The notes: generated from the letters alone by a model not told the origin. A DNA stretch of 64,000 bases from Paenibacillus dendritiformis (GCF_015845845.1 NZ_LDIG01000151.1:1-64000), one strand, 5' to 3'. Positions 35,995 through 45,641 are shown, numbered from the stretch's first letter. Program-made: numbers and translations.

Positions 35995-36077
35995 TCCTAT
36001 GGACGCTCCGAACGACTGCTTGACCGCCGGTCTCTTACCGACGGAGCAACAATCGGGGCGGTCATAGGATTTTTTGG
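35995..36077 (+). terminator. structured terminator ahead of nusB
   Basis: TCCTAT (35995-36000) pairs with ATAGGA (36064-36069) and GACCGCC (36022-36028) with GGCGGTC (36057-36063), followed by TTTTTT. The roughly 80-nt element begins immediately after the DUF2273 stop and has an elaborate internal loop. Confidence 0.65.
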
Positions 36078-36191
36078 ACTGGGCATGATTCCGGATGGGC
36101 CTTGGCAAGCCTAGAGAGAAGTAAGCCATCTTCGGACGGCAGTGCGAAGTGGCGATTCGGATGCTATATAGATGCAGGAGGAGTTTTTTTC

Positions 36192-36737
36192 ATGAAGAGA
36201 CGCATTGCCAGAGAGATGGCAGTTCAAAGCTTGTATCAGCTGGAAATGACGGACGTGACGCCTGAACAAGCGGTGGACATGATCGTTTCGGAATCGAATC
36301 AAGAAGAGAATGAAATCGGGCTGAAGCCGGAGCATGCGCGGGCGATGCATGAGCACGTGCTGGAATGGGTTCGCGATACCTGGAAGAAGCGGGATGAGAT
36401 CGATGCGATCCTGGCCCGATATTTGAAGGGCTGGCAGGTCGACCGGCTGTCGCGGGTCGATCGCCAGGTGCTGCGCCTCGCCTGTTATGAGATGGCGTTC
36501 CGTACCGATGTGCCGCCGAAGGTGGCCATCAACGAGGCGATCATTTTGGCCAAGCATTTCGGAACCGAGGAGTCGGGCAAATTCGTGAACGGCGTGCTCG
36601 GCCAGATGCTGCGCGATCGCAGCGGCCAGCAGGACGGAACGGACGCGGACGCGGGCGTGAGCGCGGGCGACAGCGCTCATCGCAAGGACGATGATCCGGC
36701 GGGTGGAACCGCGATGGAGAGCGAATTGCGGGGCTAA
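36192..36737 (+). CDS. nusB: transcription antitermination factor NusB
   Basis: All-helical RNA-binding factor for rRNA antitermination (181 aa). Core RRIAREMAVQSLYQLEM, VDRQVLRLACYEM and PKVAINEAIILAKHFGTEESGKFVNGVLGQ. It exceeds the usual 130-150 aa by an acidic, disordered C-terminal tail rich in Asp, Gly and Ser. ATG at 36192 behind AGGAGG. Confidence 0.95.
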   Translation: MKRRIAREMAVQSLYQLEMTDVTPEQAVDMIVSESNQEENEIGLKPEHARAMHEHVLEWVRDTWKKRDEIDAILARYLKGWQVDRLSRVDRQVLRLACYEMAFRTDVPPKVAINEAIILAKHFGTEESGKFVNGVLGQMLRDRSGQQDGTDADAGVSAGDSAHRKDDDPAGGTAMESELRG

Positions 36738-36782
36738 CCGGCGAACTTAGGCGAGCTTATATGAACGAATGGAGGAGAGACC

Positions 36783-37658
36783 ATGACAGCGCAACTTTTG
36801 AATGGACAAGCATTATCACAGACAATACGCGAAGAAATCAAGCAGCAGGCGGCACGGCTGATTGAGGAAGGAACCCGCCCCGGATTGGCGGTCATCATCG
36901 TGGGCGACGACCCGGCTTCCCATGTATACGTGAACAGCAAGCATAAAGCCTGTCTCGAATTGGGGTTCTATTCGGAAGTGCACCGTCTGGCGGAACAGAC
37001 CTCCCAGGAAGAGCTTCTGGAGCTGGTAGGCCGTCTGAACGGGCAAGCGTCGATTCACGGCATTCTCGTCCAGCTCCCGCTGCCGTCTCATATCGACGAG
37101 AAGGCCGTCATTGACGCGATTGAGGTCGAGAAGGATGTCGACGGCTTCCATCCGGTCAGCGTCGGGAACATGGTGCTTGGCGACGAGTCTCTTCTGCCCT
37201 GCACGCCGGCGGGCATTATGGAAATGCTCAAGCGCAACGACATTCCGATTGCTGGCAAGCATGCCGTCGTCATCGGCCGCAGCAATATCGTCGGCAAGCC
37301 GATCTCGCTGCTGCTGCAGCGCGAGCATGCGACGGTGACGATGTGCCATTCCCGCACGCAGCACATCGAAGAGCTCTCCCGAATGGCGGATATTCTCGTC
37401 GTCGCCATCGGCAAGGCGCATTTCGTCAACCGTTCCTTTATTAAGCCGGGAGCCGTTGTGATCGATGTCGGCATGAACCGGCTGGAGAACGGCAAGCTCG
37501 TCGGCGATGTCGATACCGACGACGTCAAGGAGCTGTGCTCCTGGATTACTCCGGTGCCGCGCGGCGTCGGTCCGATGACGATTACGATGCTGATGTCCAA
37601 TACGCTCAAGTCGGCGGAACGGTTCCACCGCTTGGCGAAGGCTTCGGCCCAGGCGTAG
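36783..37658 (+). CDS. folD: methylenetetrahydrofolate dehydrogenase/cyclohydrolase
   Basis: A 291-aa bifunctional folate enzyme interconverting 5,10-methylene-, methenyl- and 10-formyl-THF. Signature VYVNSKHKACLELG (catalytic Lys), QLPLPSHID, DKDVDGFHP-like KDVDGFHPVSVGN and GRSNIVGKP (NADP site). GGAGGAG ribosome site. Conserved neighbour of nusB and xseA. Confidence 0.96.
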   Translation: MTAQLLNGQALSQTIREEIKQQAARLIEEGTRPGLAVIIVGDDPASHVYVNSKHKACLELGFYSEVHRLAEQTSQEELLELVGRLNGQASIHGILVQLPLPSHIDEKAVIDAIEVEKDVDGFHPVSVGNMVLGDESLLPCTPAGIMEMLKRNDIPIAGKHAVVIGRSNIVGKPISLLLQREHATVTMCHSRTQHIEELSRMADILVVAIGKAHFVNRSFIKPGAVVIDVGMNRLENGKLVGDVDTDDVKELCSWITPVPRGVGPMTITMLMSNTLKSAERFHRLAKASAQA

Positions 37659-37791
37659 CCGGCGGCAGGGCGGGAGCCGTGCGGCGGGTCGCGGTGCGAA
37701 CCGGAGGACGAGTCGCGGCAGGAGCCGCCGCACGGGCCGCAGCCGTTAACGTTCACATGGCAGGATGTCTCGGGGGGAGGAGGCTGCCGGA

Positions 37792-39147
37792 ATGGCGAAT
37801 CAGACACGGGTTCTGTCCGTTAAGGATCTGAACCGTTATATACGAATGAAGCTGGATGGGGATGCCCGGCTGCAGGATGTCTGGGTGCGGGGCGAAATCT
37901 CGAACTTCACCCACCATTCCAGCGGCCATATGTATTTCACGCTGAAGGATGCGGACAGCCGCCTGCGGACGATTATGTTCGCATCCTACAATCAACGTCT
38001 CCCCTTCCGGCCGAAGGAAGGGGCGCGCGTCATCGCCCACGGCAACGTAACGGTGTATGAGCGCGACGGCCAGTATCAATTCTATGCGCAGCATATGCAG
38101 CCGGACGGGATCGGAAGCTTGTATGTGGCGTTCGAGCAGTTGAAGGAGCGCTTGGGAGCGGAAGGGCTGTTCGCGGCGGAGCGGAAGCGGCCGCTGCCCC
38201 GCTATCCGAAGAAAATCGGGGTCATCACGTCGCAGACGGGCGCCGCGGTGCGCGATATTATCATTACGCTGCGGCGGCGCCAGCCCGGCGTCCATGTGGT
38301 TCTCTATCCAGTGCTGGTGCAGGGCAACCAGGCGGCCGCCTCGATCGCGGCGGCCATTGAAGCGATGAATCGCCACCGGGAAGCCGATGTGCTGATCGTG
38401 GGGCGCGGGGGCGGATCGCTAGAGGAGCTGTGGGCCTTCAACGAAGAAATCGTGGCGCGCGCTATCGCTCAATCGGCCATTCCGATTATTTCAGCCGTCG
38501 GGCATGAGACGGATTTCACGATTGCGGACTTCGTCGCCGACCTGCGCGCGCCGACGCCGACGGCGGCCGCCGAATTGGCGGTGACGCATCAGGAGGAGCT
38601 GCGCCAGCATCTTCAGCATCTGGCGGAGCGGATGAGGCACGGCATGCGGCGAACGGTGCAGCAGGGCCAGGAGCGGCTGCTGCGCGCCCAGCGCTCGCCC
38701 GTGATTCGCAAGCCCGAACTGCTGACGGCGAAGCATCAGGAGCGGTATGAACGGCTGAGGGAGCGCCTCGCATACCGGTCGCGCAGCCGCTTCAAGGAAG
38801 CGGACGAGCGGTGGAGGGAGCTGCGCGGACGCCTGCGGGAGCAGACGCCGGTGCATCAGGTGCGTTCCGCGCGGGAGCGGCTGAACGGCATCGAACGCCA
38901 GCTTCACCGCGCGATGGCGATGCAGATGAATGAGCGGCGGCTGAAGCTAGGGGCGCATCTGAAGCATCTGGACGCCCTGAGCCCGCTGAAGATTATGGCG
39001 CGCGGCTACAGCCTCGTGTATGATGAGCGGGAAGAGAACATAATCCGCACGATTCAAGATGTGCAGCTCGGAGACGTCGTGCGCGTGAAGCTGAACGACG
39101 GCCAGCTCGATTGCCACGTCTGGTCGATGAAAGGAGACAGCGATTGA
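37792..39147 (+). CDS. xseA: exodeoxyribonuclease VII large subunit
   Basis: A 451-aa single-strand DNA exonuclease subunit. N-terminal OB-fold (VLSVKDLNRYIRMKLDGD, VRGEISNF), catalytic domain with GVITSQTGAAVRDII and GRGGGSLEELWAFN, and a long coiled-coil C terminus that holds XseB. ATG at 37792 follows GGGAGGAGG. Confidence 0.95.
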   Translation: MANQTRVLSVKDLNRYIRMKLDGDARLQDVWVRGEISNFTHHSSGHMYFTLKDADSRLRTIMFASYNQRLPFRPKEGARVIAHGNVTVYERDGQYQFYAQHMQPDGIGSLYVAFEQLKERLGAEGLFAAERKRPLPRYPKKIGVITSQTGAAVRDIIITLRRRQPGVHVVLYPVLVQGNQAAASIAAAIEAMNRHREADVLIVGRGGGSLEELWAFNEEIVARAIAQSAIPIISAVGHETDFTIADFVADLRAPTPTAAAELAVTHQEELRQHLQHLAERMRHGMRRTVQQGQERLLRAQRSPVIRKPELLTAKHQERYERLRERLAYRSRSRFKEADERWRELRGRLREQTPVHQVRSARERLNGIERQLHRAMAMQMNERRLKLGAHLKHLDALSPLKIMARGYSLVYDEREENIIRTIQDVQLGDVVRVKLNDGQLDCHVWSMKGDSD

Positions 39148-39150
39148 TCG

Positions 39151-39417
39151 ATGGATAATCAAGAAAAAGCTACCAATCAGGAAATGAGCTTCGAAACCGC
39201 AATGGAGAAGCTGGAGTATATCGTCGAGCAGTTGGAGAGCGGAGATGTGCCGCTGGAGCAGGCAATCGAGCTTTTCCAGGAAGGGATGGGCCTGTCCGGT
39301 CTGTGCGCCCGCAAATTGGAGCAGGTTGAGCGCAAGATCGAGGTCTTGTCGGAGCAGAATGGCGAGCTGAAGCGGCAGCCGTTCCCGTCGGAAGAAGCGG
39401 GTGATCGGATTGAATAG
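39151..39417 (+). CDS. xseB: exodeoxyribonuclease VII small subunit
   Basis: An 88-aa small subunit, helical hairpin FETAMEKLEYIVEQLESGDVPLEQA and FQEGMGLSGLCARKLEQVE. Begins 4 bp after xseA. Its 3' end overlaps the start of ispA. Confidence 0.95.
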   Translation: MDNQEKATNQEMSFETAMEKLEYIVEQLESGDVPLEQAIELFQEGMGLSGLCARKLEQVERKIEVLSEQNGELKRQPFPSEEAGDRIE

Positions 39418-40324
39418 CGCCGGAGCGGAAGAAACGTTCGCTTCTTATCTCGAGCGTCACGTCGCGCGGATTGAGCGGCTGTTGCCGGCTCAATTCCCCG
39501 CCGGCTGGCAGGTCCCTGCCGAATTGAAGGAATCGATGCTGTACTCGCTTATGGCCGGGGGCAAGCGCCTGCGGCCGCTCTGTGTTGTCATCGCATGCGA
39601 GAGCCTGGGCGGCCCGCTGGAAGCCGCCGATCCGGTGGCCTGCGCCATCGAGATGATACATACCTACTCCCTCGTTCATGACGATCTCCCGGCGATGGAT
39701 AACGATGATTATCGCCGGGGCAAGCCGACCAACCATAAGGTGTTCGGGGAAGCCCTTGCCATATTGGCGGGGGATGCGCTCCTCACGCACGCCTTCTACA
39801 CGGTCGCGCAGTGCGCGCGCCGTCACTGCATCCCGGCCGAGATCGCCCTGACCATCACCGAAGAGCTGTCCGTTTATGCCGGCATGCGGGGCATGGTGGG
39901 GGGCCAGACAGCAGATATGCTGGGAGAACAGGGGATAACGACGCTGGAACAGCTCGAATATATTCATTTTCACAAGACGAGCGATCTGATCGTGTTCGCG
40001 CTTCGCTCAGGCGCCCATCTGGCGGGGGCGAATGAAGCGCAGTTGAACGCGTTGACCGAATTCGGCACGAAGCTTGGCCTCGCCTTCCAGATTCAGGACG
40101 ATATTCTGGATATCACCGGCGAAGAAGCGCTGCTCGGCAAGCCGAAGGGGAGCGATGAGAAGAGCGGGAAGGTAACGTATCCGTATTTTATCGGTCTCGA
40201 GGCTTCGAAGCGGGAGGTCGTCCGGCTGACGGAGGAAGCGAAGCAAGCGGTGCGGCAGGCCGGATTCCCTTATCCGGCGCGCCTGTACGAGCTGGCGGAT
40301 TATTTAATGGAGCGCCAATTCTGA
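39401..40324 (+). CDS. ispA: farnesyl diphosphate synthase (polyprenyl synthase)
   Basis: A 307-aa class I trans-prenyltransferase condensing IPP with DMAPP and GPP. First Asp-rich motif HDDLPAMDNDDYRRG; second QIQDDILDITG; chain-length region before the first motif typical of FPP synthases. The start could be GTG 39401 (overlapping xseB by 17 nt) or TTG 39410. Followed by the OLE RNA region, oapA and dxs, so two isoprenoid genes flank the RNA. Confidence 0.94.
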   Translation: MIGLNSAGAEETFASYLERHVARIERLLPAQFPAGWQVPAELKESMLYSLMAGGKRLRPLCVVIACESLGGPLEAADPVACAIEMIHTYSLVHDDLPAMDNDDYRRGKPTNHKVFGEALAILAGDALLTHAFYTVAQCARRHCIPAEIALTITEELSVYAGMRGMVGGQTADMLGEQGITTLEQLEYIHFHKTSDLIVFALRSGAHLAGANEAQLNALTEFGTKLGLAFQIQDDILDITGEEALLGKPKGSDEKSGKVTYPYFIGLEASKREVVRLTEEAKQAVRQAGFPYPARLYELADYLMERQF

Positions 40325-40407
40325 TCCGGCCGCCGGTACGTTACCCGCGGCATTTCAGGGCGGGGCTTCCATGGAAATGATATTTCATGATTCGCTTTCC
40401 CGATTTG

Positions 40408-40416
40408 TGATATAAT
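40408..40416 (+). promoter_or_regulatory. extended -10 promoter for OLE RNA
   Basis: TGATATAAT at 40408-40416 (TATAAT core 40411-40416), with no strong -35. It would start transcription about 40423, at the edge of the non-coding region. Confidence 0.55.
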
Positions 40417-40422
40417 AGAGCG

Positions 40423-41125
40423 TACATAGAGTGGTGCAGTATTCTAGTCGGCCTCCCGACACCGAAGGCGGGCCTAAAAATTCGCCAAAGGGCACATCGA
40501 TGAAGTTCCTGGTGTTGGCTTGCGACGCCCAGTCGTGGGCTGATGCTGGGAGTTAAGGTTGTGGGGCGATCCACAATGGCATGTGGGCGTTGACCCCGCT
40601 TCCGCGGAGGCCCAAGTGCGTGGTACGGCGTCCTCGCGCGCCGCATTACGGCTTGGGGTATGAACCTATATTGCGAGTCACGCGGAACGCTCTCCGGCTT
40701 GCCGGATCGTTCCGTCAAGGTGGCTTGTATGTAGCGTAGCCTGCCTTGAGTGAGTCTGCAGGGATAGCGGATGTGTAGATATGACGGTCTTCGGCCAAAG
40801 ACCTGCCTATCGGATGCCGCTTGAAATCTGATTTGCAAAAGAGGCTAAGGGTCGGTTCAGGGCTGCTCGAGGAAAACTCCTAGACTGTTCACAATGTGAG
40901 GCTTTGTGGGGATTATAGTGTGGTCTAAGTGGTAATCCAGTCTGATGTCCGGCGACGGCGTCAAGACGCCCTTAATTGGAAACGGCCTGTCCGGCGACGG
41001 GGAGGCGGGCGTCTGGGAAAACCTACTGGACCTAAGCCACAGCGTTTATCCAGAAAGCTGCCACTCCAACCATCTTTGGTTATCAAGACACATAAGAATG
41101 AGTTCGTTCGCGGGAACATCTCATA
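40423..41125 (+). ncRNA. ole: OLE RNA (ornate, large, extremophilic)
   Basis: About 700 nt without a credible ORF lie between ispA and a dxs-linked four-helix membrane gene, the diagnostic OLE position known from Bacillus halodurans and relatives. The region has its own -10 and many local inverted repeats. Examples are GACGCCC (about 40966-40972) with GGGCGTC (about 41008-41014), and a repeated TGTCCGGCGACGG (at about 40943 and 40987). OLE forms a membrane-associated ribonucleoprotein with OapA, encoded just downstream, and with OapB and OapC encoded elsewhere. It is linked to tolerance of cold, ethanol and Mg2+ stress. Ends are approximate; identification rests on context and size, not on an alignment. 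Confidence 0.85.
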
Positions 41126-41135
41126 AAAGGATGAG

Positions 41136-41774
41136 TTGACAACGATAATGAAGTTTTCATTCAAACATTCCGTCAAGTGGAGCATATTCATTTTTTTCGT
41201 CACCTTCGCGATGGCCGTCATATTGTCTGTTGCCTCCACGTCAATGCTGGGGAAAGCGGGCTGGGGCGTCGGTATGGTGATCGTGTTGATGCTCGTGCTT
41301 ATTGGAGTGTTTTTTGATATTATGGGCTTAGCTGCGGCTGCCGCGAAAGAGACTCCGTTCCACGCGATGGCGGCGGAGAGAGTGCGCGGAGCCAAGCAAG
41401 CGATCTATATCGTGCGCAACGCGGATCGTTTCTCGAACTTCTGCAATGACGTGATTGGTGACATGACAGGGGTTATCAGCGGTTCGGCCACGGCGATCGT
41501 AGTGACGAATTTGCTATGGTCCATGAATGCGGAGAACGTATGGATGACGACGGCGGTAAGCGTTGCCTTCACCGGCCTCGTATCCGCATTAACCGTCGGA
41601 GGCAAAGCGTTGGGGAAGTCATTTGCGATTCATTACTCCACACCGATTGTGTTGCTGATCGGCAAATGCTTCTATTTTTTGGAGAGCAAGCTGCATATCC
41701 GCCTGTTCGCCAAAAAACGCGGCAAATCGAAACAACGAAAGCGAGGGAATTCCCGTGCTGCTCGAACAGATTAA
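41136..41774 (+). CDS. oapA: OLE-associated membrane protein OapA
   Basis: A 212-aa protein with four membrane helices (about 13-33, 40-65, 112-135 and 140-160) and a very basic C terminus ([12 protein letters not shown]). That tail suits an RNA-binding membrane protein. It lies between the OLE RNA region and dxs, where OapA is expected. TTG at 41136 sits just after AAAAGGATG; ATG at 41148 is an alternative 12 nt downstream. The gene overlaps dxs by 20 nt. Confidence 0.87.
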   Translation: MTTIMKFSFKHSVKWSIFIFFVTFAMAVILSVASTSMLGKAGWGVGMVIVLMLVLIGVFFDIMGLAAAAAKETPFHAMAAERVRGAKQAIYIVRNADRFSNFCNDVIGDMTGVISGSATAIVVTNLLWSMNAENVWMTTAVSVAFTGLVSALTVGGKALGKSFAIHYSTPIVLLIGKCFYFLESKLHIRLFAKKRGKSKQRKRGNSRAARTD

Positions 41775-43653
41775 CCAACCTAGCGATCTGAAGCGGTTGA
41801 CGAAGGAAGAACTGCCGATCCTGGCGGAAGAAATTCGACAATTTCTCATTGAAAAGCTGGCGGTGACCGGAGGACATCTGGCATCGAACCTGGGCGTCGT
41901 CGAGCTTACGCTTGTCTTGCATTATTTATATGACAGTCCCCGGGACAAAATGATATTCGACGTCGGCCATCAGGCATACGTTCATAAAATATTAACCGGC
42001 CGCAAGGACCGGTTCGATACGCTGCGCCAATACAAGGGGCTGTGCGGCTTCGTCAAGCGCGCGGAGAGCGAGCATGACGTATGGGAAGCCGGGCACAGCA
42101 GCACCTCGCTGTCCGCGGCGATGGGAATGGCGCTCTCCCGCGATTTCAAGGGCGAGAGCAACAAAGTCATCGCGGTCATCGGCGACGGCGCGCTGACTGG
42201 AGGCATGGCGCTCGAGGCGCTCAACCATATCGGGCATGAGAAGAAGAATCTGATGGTCGTGCTGAACGACAACGAAATGTCGATTGCCCCGAATGTCGGA
42301 GCGCTACATAATTATTTGTGCAAAATACGCTCCGATCGGAACTATTTAAAAGCGAAAGAAGAAGTGGAGCAGCTGCTCAAAAAGATTCCGGCGATTGGCG
42401 GCAAGCTGGCCAAGACGGCGGAGCGGGTGAAGGACGGCTTCAAATATTTGGTCGTGTCCGGCATGCTGTTCGAAGAGTTCGGGCTGAAATATTTCGGACC
42501 TGTCGACGGGCATGACATTGACAAGCTGATCGATATTTTCCAGCAAGCGAGCCGAGTGAACGGCCCGGTGCTTATTCATGTCGTTACCCGCAAAGGCAAA
42601 GGATATACGCCGGCGGAAGCCGATTCGCATAAATGGCACGGCATCTCGCCGTACAAGATTGAATCCGGGCAAGTGCTGAAGGCGGTAGGCAATCCGATGT
42701 ACACCGAGGTATTCGGCAAGACGCTAGTGGAGCTGGCGGAGCAGGACGATCGCGTCGTGGCCGTGACGCCGGCCATGCCGGGAGGTTCCGGACTGCTCGG
42801 GTTCGCGGAGCGCTTCCCGGGCCGCATGATCGATGTCGGCATCGCCGAACAGCATGCCGCCACCATGTGCGCCGCATTGGCTATGGAAGGGATGAAGCCG
42901 GTATTTGCGGTCTATTCCACCTTCCTGCAGCGGGCGTACGACCAGGTGGTGCATGACATTTGCCGCCAGAGCGCGAACGTGATATTCGCCATCGATCGCG
43001 CAGGGTTCGTCGGACCGGACGGGGAGACGCATCAAGGCGTATACGATATCGCTTTTATGCGCCATATTCCGAATATCGTGCTGATGATGCCGAAGGATGA
43101 AAACGAGCTGCGCCATATGCTGAAGACCGCGCTCGAATACGACGAAGGACCGATCGCGGTGCGGTACCCCCGCGTAAACGGGGTCGGCGTCGAACTGGAC
43201 GCCGAGCTGATTCCGATTCCGATCGGGACATGGGAAGTGGTTCGCCCCGGCGATCATGCCGCCGTGCTCGCGATCGGCCCGATGGTTCAGGTGGCCGAGG
43301 AAGCGGCGGAGCAGCTGCGGCGCGAAGGCATTCAATTGCGCGTCATCAACGCGCGCTTCATGAAGCCGCTCGACGAGGCGATGCTGACCATGCTCGCCAG
43401 AGAGCAGCTTCCGATGATCGTGCTGGAGGAGGGATCCGTGGCAGGCGGCCTGGGCAGCGCCATCATGGAGCATTATGCCCAGCATCATGTATTCGGCGTC
43501 AAGGTGAAGCCTATCGGGGTTCCGGATTGCTTCGTGGAGCACGGCAGCATCAAGGAGCAGCGCCAGGAGGCGGGCCTGACGGCCGAACAACTGGTAAAGG
43601 AAGTGCATACAATGCTCTTCGCCCATGGCGATAACCGGATGAGCCGGGCCTAG
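41755..43653 (+). CDS. dxs: 1-deoxy-D-xylulose-5-phosphate synthase
   Basis: A 632-aa thiamine-diphosphate transketolase-like enzyme, first step of the MEP isoprenoid pathway. Features: [27 protein letters not shown] (ThDP site), [22 protein letters not shown] and [14 protein letters not shown] at 41755 with GAGGGA upstream; it begins inside the oapA 3' end, so translation is probably coupled. Confidence 0.97.
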   Translation: MLLEQINQPSDLKRLTKEELPILAEEIRQFLIEKLAVTGGHLASNLGVVELTLVLHYLYDSPRDKMIFDVGHQAYVHKILTGRKDRFDTLRQYKGLCGFVKRAESEHDVWEAGHSSTSLSAAMGMALSRDFKGESNKVIAVIGDGALTGGMALEALNHIGHEKKNLMVVLNDNEMSIAPNVGALHNYLCKIRSDRNYLKAKEEVEQLLKKIPAIGGKLAKTAERVKDGFKYLVVSGMLFEEFGLKYFGPVDGHDIDKLIDIFQQASRVNGPVLIHVVTRKGKGYTPAEADSHKWHGISPYKIESGQVLKAVGNPMYTEVFGKTLVELAEQDDRVVAVTPAMPGGSGLLGFAERFPGRMIDVGIAEQHAATMCAALAMEGMKPVFAVYSTFLQRAYDQVVHDICRQSANVIFAIDRAGFVGPDGETHQGVYDIAFMRHIPNIVLMMPKDENELRHMLKTALEYDEGPIAVRYPRVNGVGVELDAELIPIPIGTWEVVRPGDHAAVLAIGPMVQVAEEAAEQLRREGIQLRVINARFMKPLDEAMLTMLAREQLPMIVLEEGSVAGGLGSAIMEHYAQHHVFGVKVKPIGVPDCFVEHGSIKEQRQEAGLTAEQLVKEVHTMLFAHGDNRMSRA

Positions 43654-43685
43654 CCCGAGTACCCATTGACAGACAGGAGTACAGC

Positions 43686-44516
43686 ATGTCCATACCGAAG
43701 GAACGGATAGATGTTCTGCTCGTGGAGCAGGCCTATTACGACAGTCGTGAAAAAGCGAAAGCCGCCATTATGGCCGGCTTGGTATATGTGAACGAGGAAC
43801 GGATTGAGAAGGCGGGGACGAAGGTTCCCCGGGACGGAACGATTACGGTGAAGGGCGCGGTCCATCCTTATGTAAGCCGGGGCGGCTTGAAGCTGGAGAA
43901 GGCGATTCGCCACTTCGGCCTCTCGATGACGGATGCCGTCATGCTGGATATCGGCGCTTCGACAGGCGGTTTTACCGATTGCGCCCTTCAGCATGGCGCG
44001 CGCTACGTATATGCCATCGATGTCGGATATAACCAGCTTGATTGGTCGCTTCGCAATGACGAGCGGGTGCATGTCATGGAGCGGACCAACTTCCGGTATA
44101 CGGAGCCGGATCATCTGCAAGGACCGGTTCCGGATACAGCGACCATCGATGTATCCTTTATCTCGCTGAAGCTGATTTTGCCGCCGCTTCAGGCGCTTAT
44201 CGGCAAGCCGGGCCGGGTCATCGCGCTGATCAAGCCTCAATTCGAGGCGGGAAGAGAGAAGGTCGGCAAATCCGGCGTCGTCCGCGATCCGGGGACGCAT
44301 GAACAGGTGCTTAGGGAGATATTGGACTTTGCCGCATCGTTGGGCTTCCGCCTGGAAGGATTGACCTATTCCCCCATTACGGGAGGAGAAGGCAATATCG
44401 AGTTTTTGGCTTATTGGAGCGTGCCGGAAGGCGGCTCGCCGGAACCTGCGGCCTCCCGCGAGCAGATTCACGCGGTCGTCCAGGAAGCCAATTCGGCGTT
44501 CCGCTCGACCTCTTAG
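43686..44516 (+). CDS. tlyA: TlyA-family rRNA 2'-O-methyltransferase (YqxC)
   Basis: A 276-aa protein: N-terminal S4 RNA-binding domain (ERIDVLLVEQAYYDSREKAKAAIMAGLVYVN), then a FtsJ-like SAM methyltransferase domain (MLDIGASTGGFTDCALQHGA; TIDVSFISL; KPQFEAGREKVGKSG). TlyA homologues 2'-O-methylate cytidines in rRNA; the name hemolysin is historical. Conserved between dxs and ahrC. Confidence 0.93.
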   Translation: MSIPKERIDVLLVEQAYYDSREKAKAAIMAGLVYVNEERIEKAGTKVPRDGTITVKGAVHPYVSRGGLKLEKAIRHFGLSMTDAVMLDIGASTGGFTDCALQHGARYVYAIDVGYNQLDWSLRNDERVHVMERTNFRYTEPDHLQGPVPDTATIDVSFISLKLILPPLQALIGKPGRVIALIKPQFEAGREKVGKSGVVRDPGTHEQVLREILDFAASLGFRLEGLTYSPITGGEGNIEFLAYWSVPEGGSPEPAASREQIHAVVQEANSAFRSTS

Positions 44517-44533
44517 TTCGATTCCATCCGCTG

Positions 44534-44575
44534 AAGCTCATCCGGGACAGACATCCGACGGATGAGCTTTCTTTA
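44534..44575 (+). terminator. tlyA terminator
   Basis: AAGCTCATCCG / CGGATGAGCTT stem (44534-44544 / 44559-44569), 14-nt loop and TTCTTTATG tail. Confidence 0.75.
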
Positions 44576-44620
44576 TGTATTGGCAGGCACCGGCGGTGCG
44601 CTTTCCATCATGGCGGGGTG

Positions 44621-45091
44621 GTGATTCCATTGAGCGATATCTGGGTAATGGGATTGATTTTCATCGGTATATTGATCTGGATCGGCTCCGGCGTGCGGAG
44701 GTACGCCCATTCTCCCGAGCCGATGGAGGATGTCTGCCTGAGCGACCGGTTTCCGGAAGATGAGGAGGCGATACAGCTCGTCGAGGATGCCGGGTATGAG
44801 CTGATCGGCGGCAAGTTCTGCATGCCCCTTCACTTCACGATGGACGGAGAGGACATCGATGCCCGCATCTGGATCGATATGATCGCGAAACGCGACAATC
44901 AATGGTATATTGTTCGTATCGCACGCGAACGGATGCAGCTCGATTGGGACGGCAGCGGCATGAAGCGGCAGTGGATGCCTTACTTCGCCGCCTATCCCGA
45001 CAGCGCCGGCCTGCTCGTCGTCGATATGTTGGAACGCCGGGTCCGGCTGATTCGGATGGACTGGGGGGAAGCCTATGTCCACGGCGATTAA
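44621..45091 (+). CDS. membrane-anchored protein of unknown function
   Basis: A 156-aa protein with one N-terminal helix (IWVMGLIFIGILIWIGSGVRRY) and a compact soluble domain (about 55-156; GYELIGGKFCMPLHFTMDGEDIDARIW). I recognise no named family, but the position between tlyA and argR and the clean codon pattern support a real gene. The start is uncertain: GTG 44621, or TTG 44630 with GGTGGTG upstream. It overlaps a tiny downstream ORF. Confidence 0.72.
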   Translation: MIPLSDIWVMGLIFIGILIWIGSGVRRYAHSPEPMEDVCLSDRFPEDEEAIQLVEDAGYELIGGKFCMPLHFTMDGEDIDARIWIDMIAKRDNQWYIVRIARERMQLDWDGSGMKRQWMPYFAAYPDSAGLLVVDMLERRVRLIRMDWGEAYVHGD

Positions 45092-45167
45092 GGCAATACT
45101 AACAATAGGAACAACCCTAACAATAGCAACAACCGGCTCGCTTGCTGCGGCCAAAGGCCAAGAGTAG
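45075..45167 (+). CDS. possible 30-residue hydrophobic peptide
   Basis: ATG at 45075 inside the preceding gene's end (17-nt overlap), behind GGGGGGAAG. The product is hydrophobic and Thr-rich (TIGTTLTIATTG), resembling a bare signal or membrane helix. The DNA contains a 15-bp imperfect direct repeat. Could be a coupled small protein or chance. Confidence 0.3.
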   Translation: MSTAIKAILTIGTTLTIATTGSLAAAKGQE

Positions 45168-45191
45168 AAGGAACAAAAACGGAGGGCTCAC

Positions 45192-45641
45192 ATGAAAGGT
45201 CAACGACATATCAAAATTAGGGAAATCATAATGAACAACGAGATCGAAACCCAGGATGAATTAGTCGATGCCTTACGGAGCGCAGGCTACCACGTGACGC
45301 AGGCTACCGTATCCAGGGACATGAAGGAGCTGCATTTAATCAAAGTTCCGATGAAAGACGGGCGGTATAAATACTCGCTGCCGGTCGATCAGCGCTTCAA
45401 TCCGGCCCAAAAACTGAAACGGTCGCTGCTCGATAACTTCATCAGCATCGACAGCACGGAAAATCTGGTCGTAATTAAATGTCTGCCGGGCACGGCGAAT
45501 GCCATTGCCGTACTGATGGATAACATCGAGTGGCCGGAGATTATGGGCACCGTCTGCGGAGACGACACAATACTTATCATTTGCCGGACCAAGAAGGAAA
45601 GCGATCAAGTCGTAGCGCAAATTGAAGAGTATATTTCGTAA
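45192..45641 (+). CDS. argR: arginine repressor
   Basis: A 149-aa ArgR/AhrC hexameric regulator: N-terminal winged helix ([36 protein letters not shown]) and a C-terminal oligomerisation domain with arginine-binding [14 protein letters not shown]. It represses arginine synthesis and activates catabolism. GGAGGG ribosome site. Order argR-recN-spoIVB-spo0A is as in Bacillus (ahrC). Confidence 0.96.
   Translation: MKGQRHIKIREIIMNNEIETQDELVDALRSAGYHVTQATVSRDMKELHLIKVPMKDGRYKYSLPVDQRFNPAQKLKRSLLDNFISIDSTENLVVIKCLPGTANAIAVLMDNIEWPEIMGTVCGDDTILIICRTKKESDQVVAQIEEYIS

Noticed and set aside
40325-41135. Group II intron or rRNA fragment in the ispA-oapA gap
   Set aside because: No intron-encoded protein, no rRNA-like sequence, and the position and partner gene fit OLE RNA much better.
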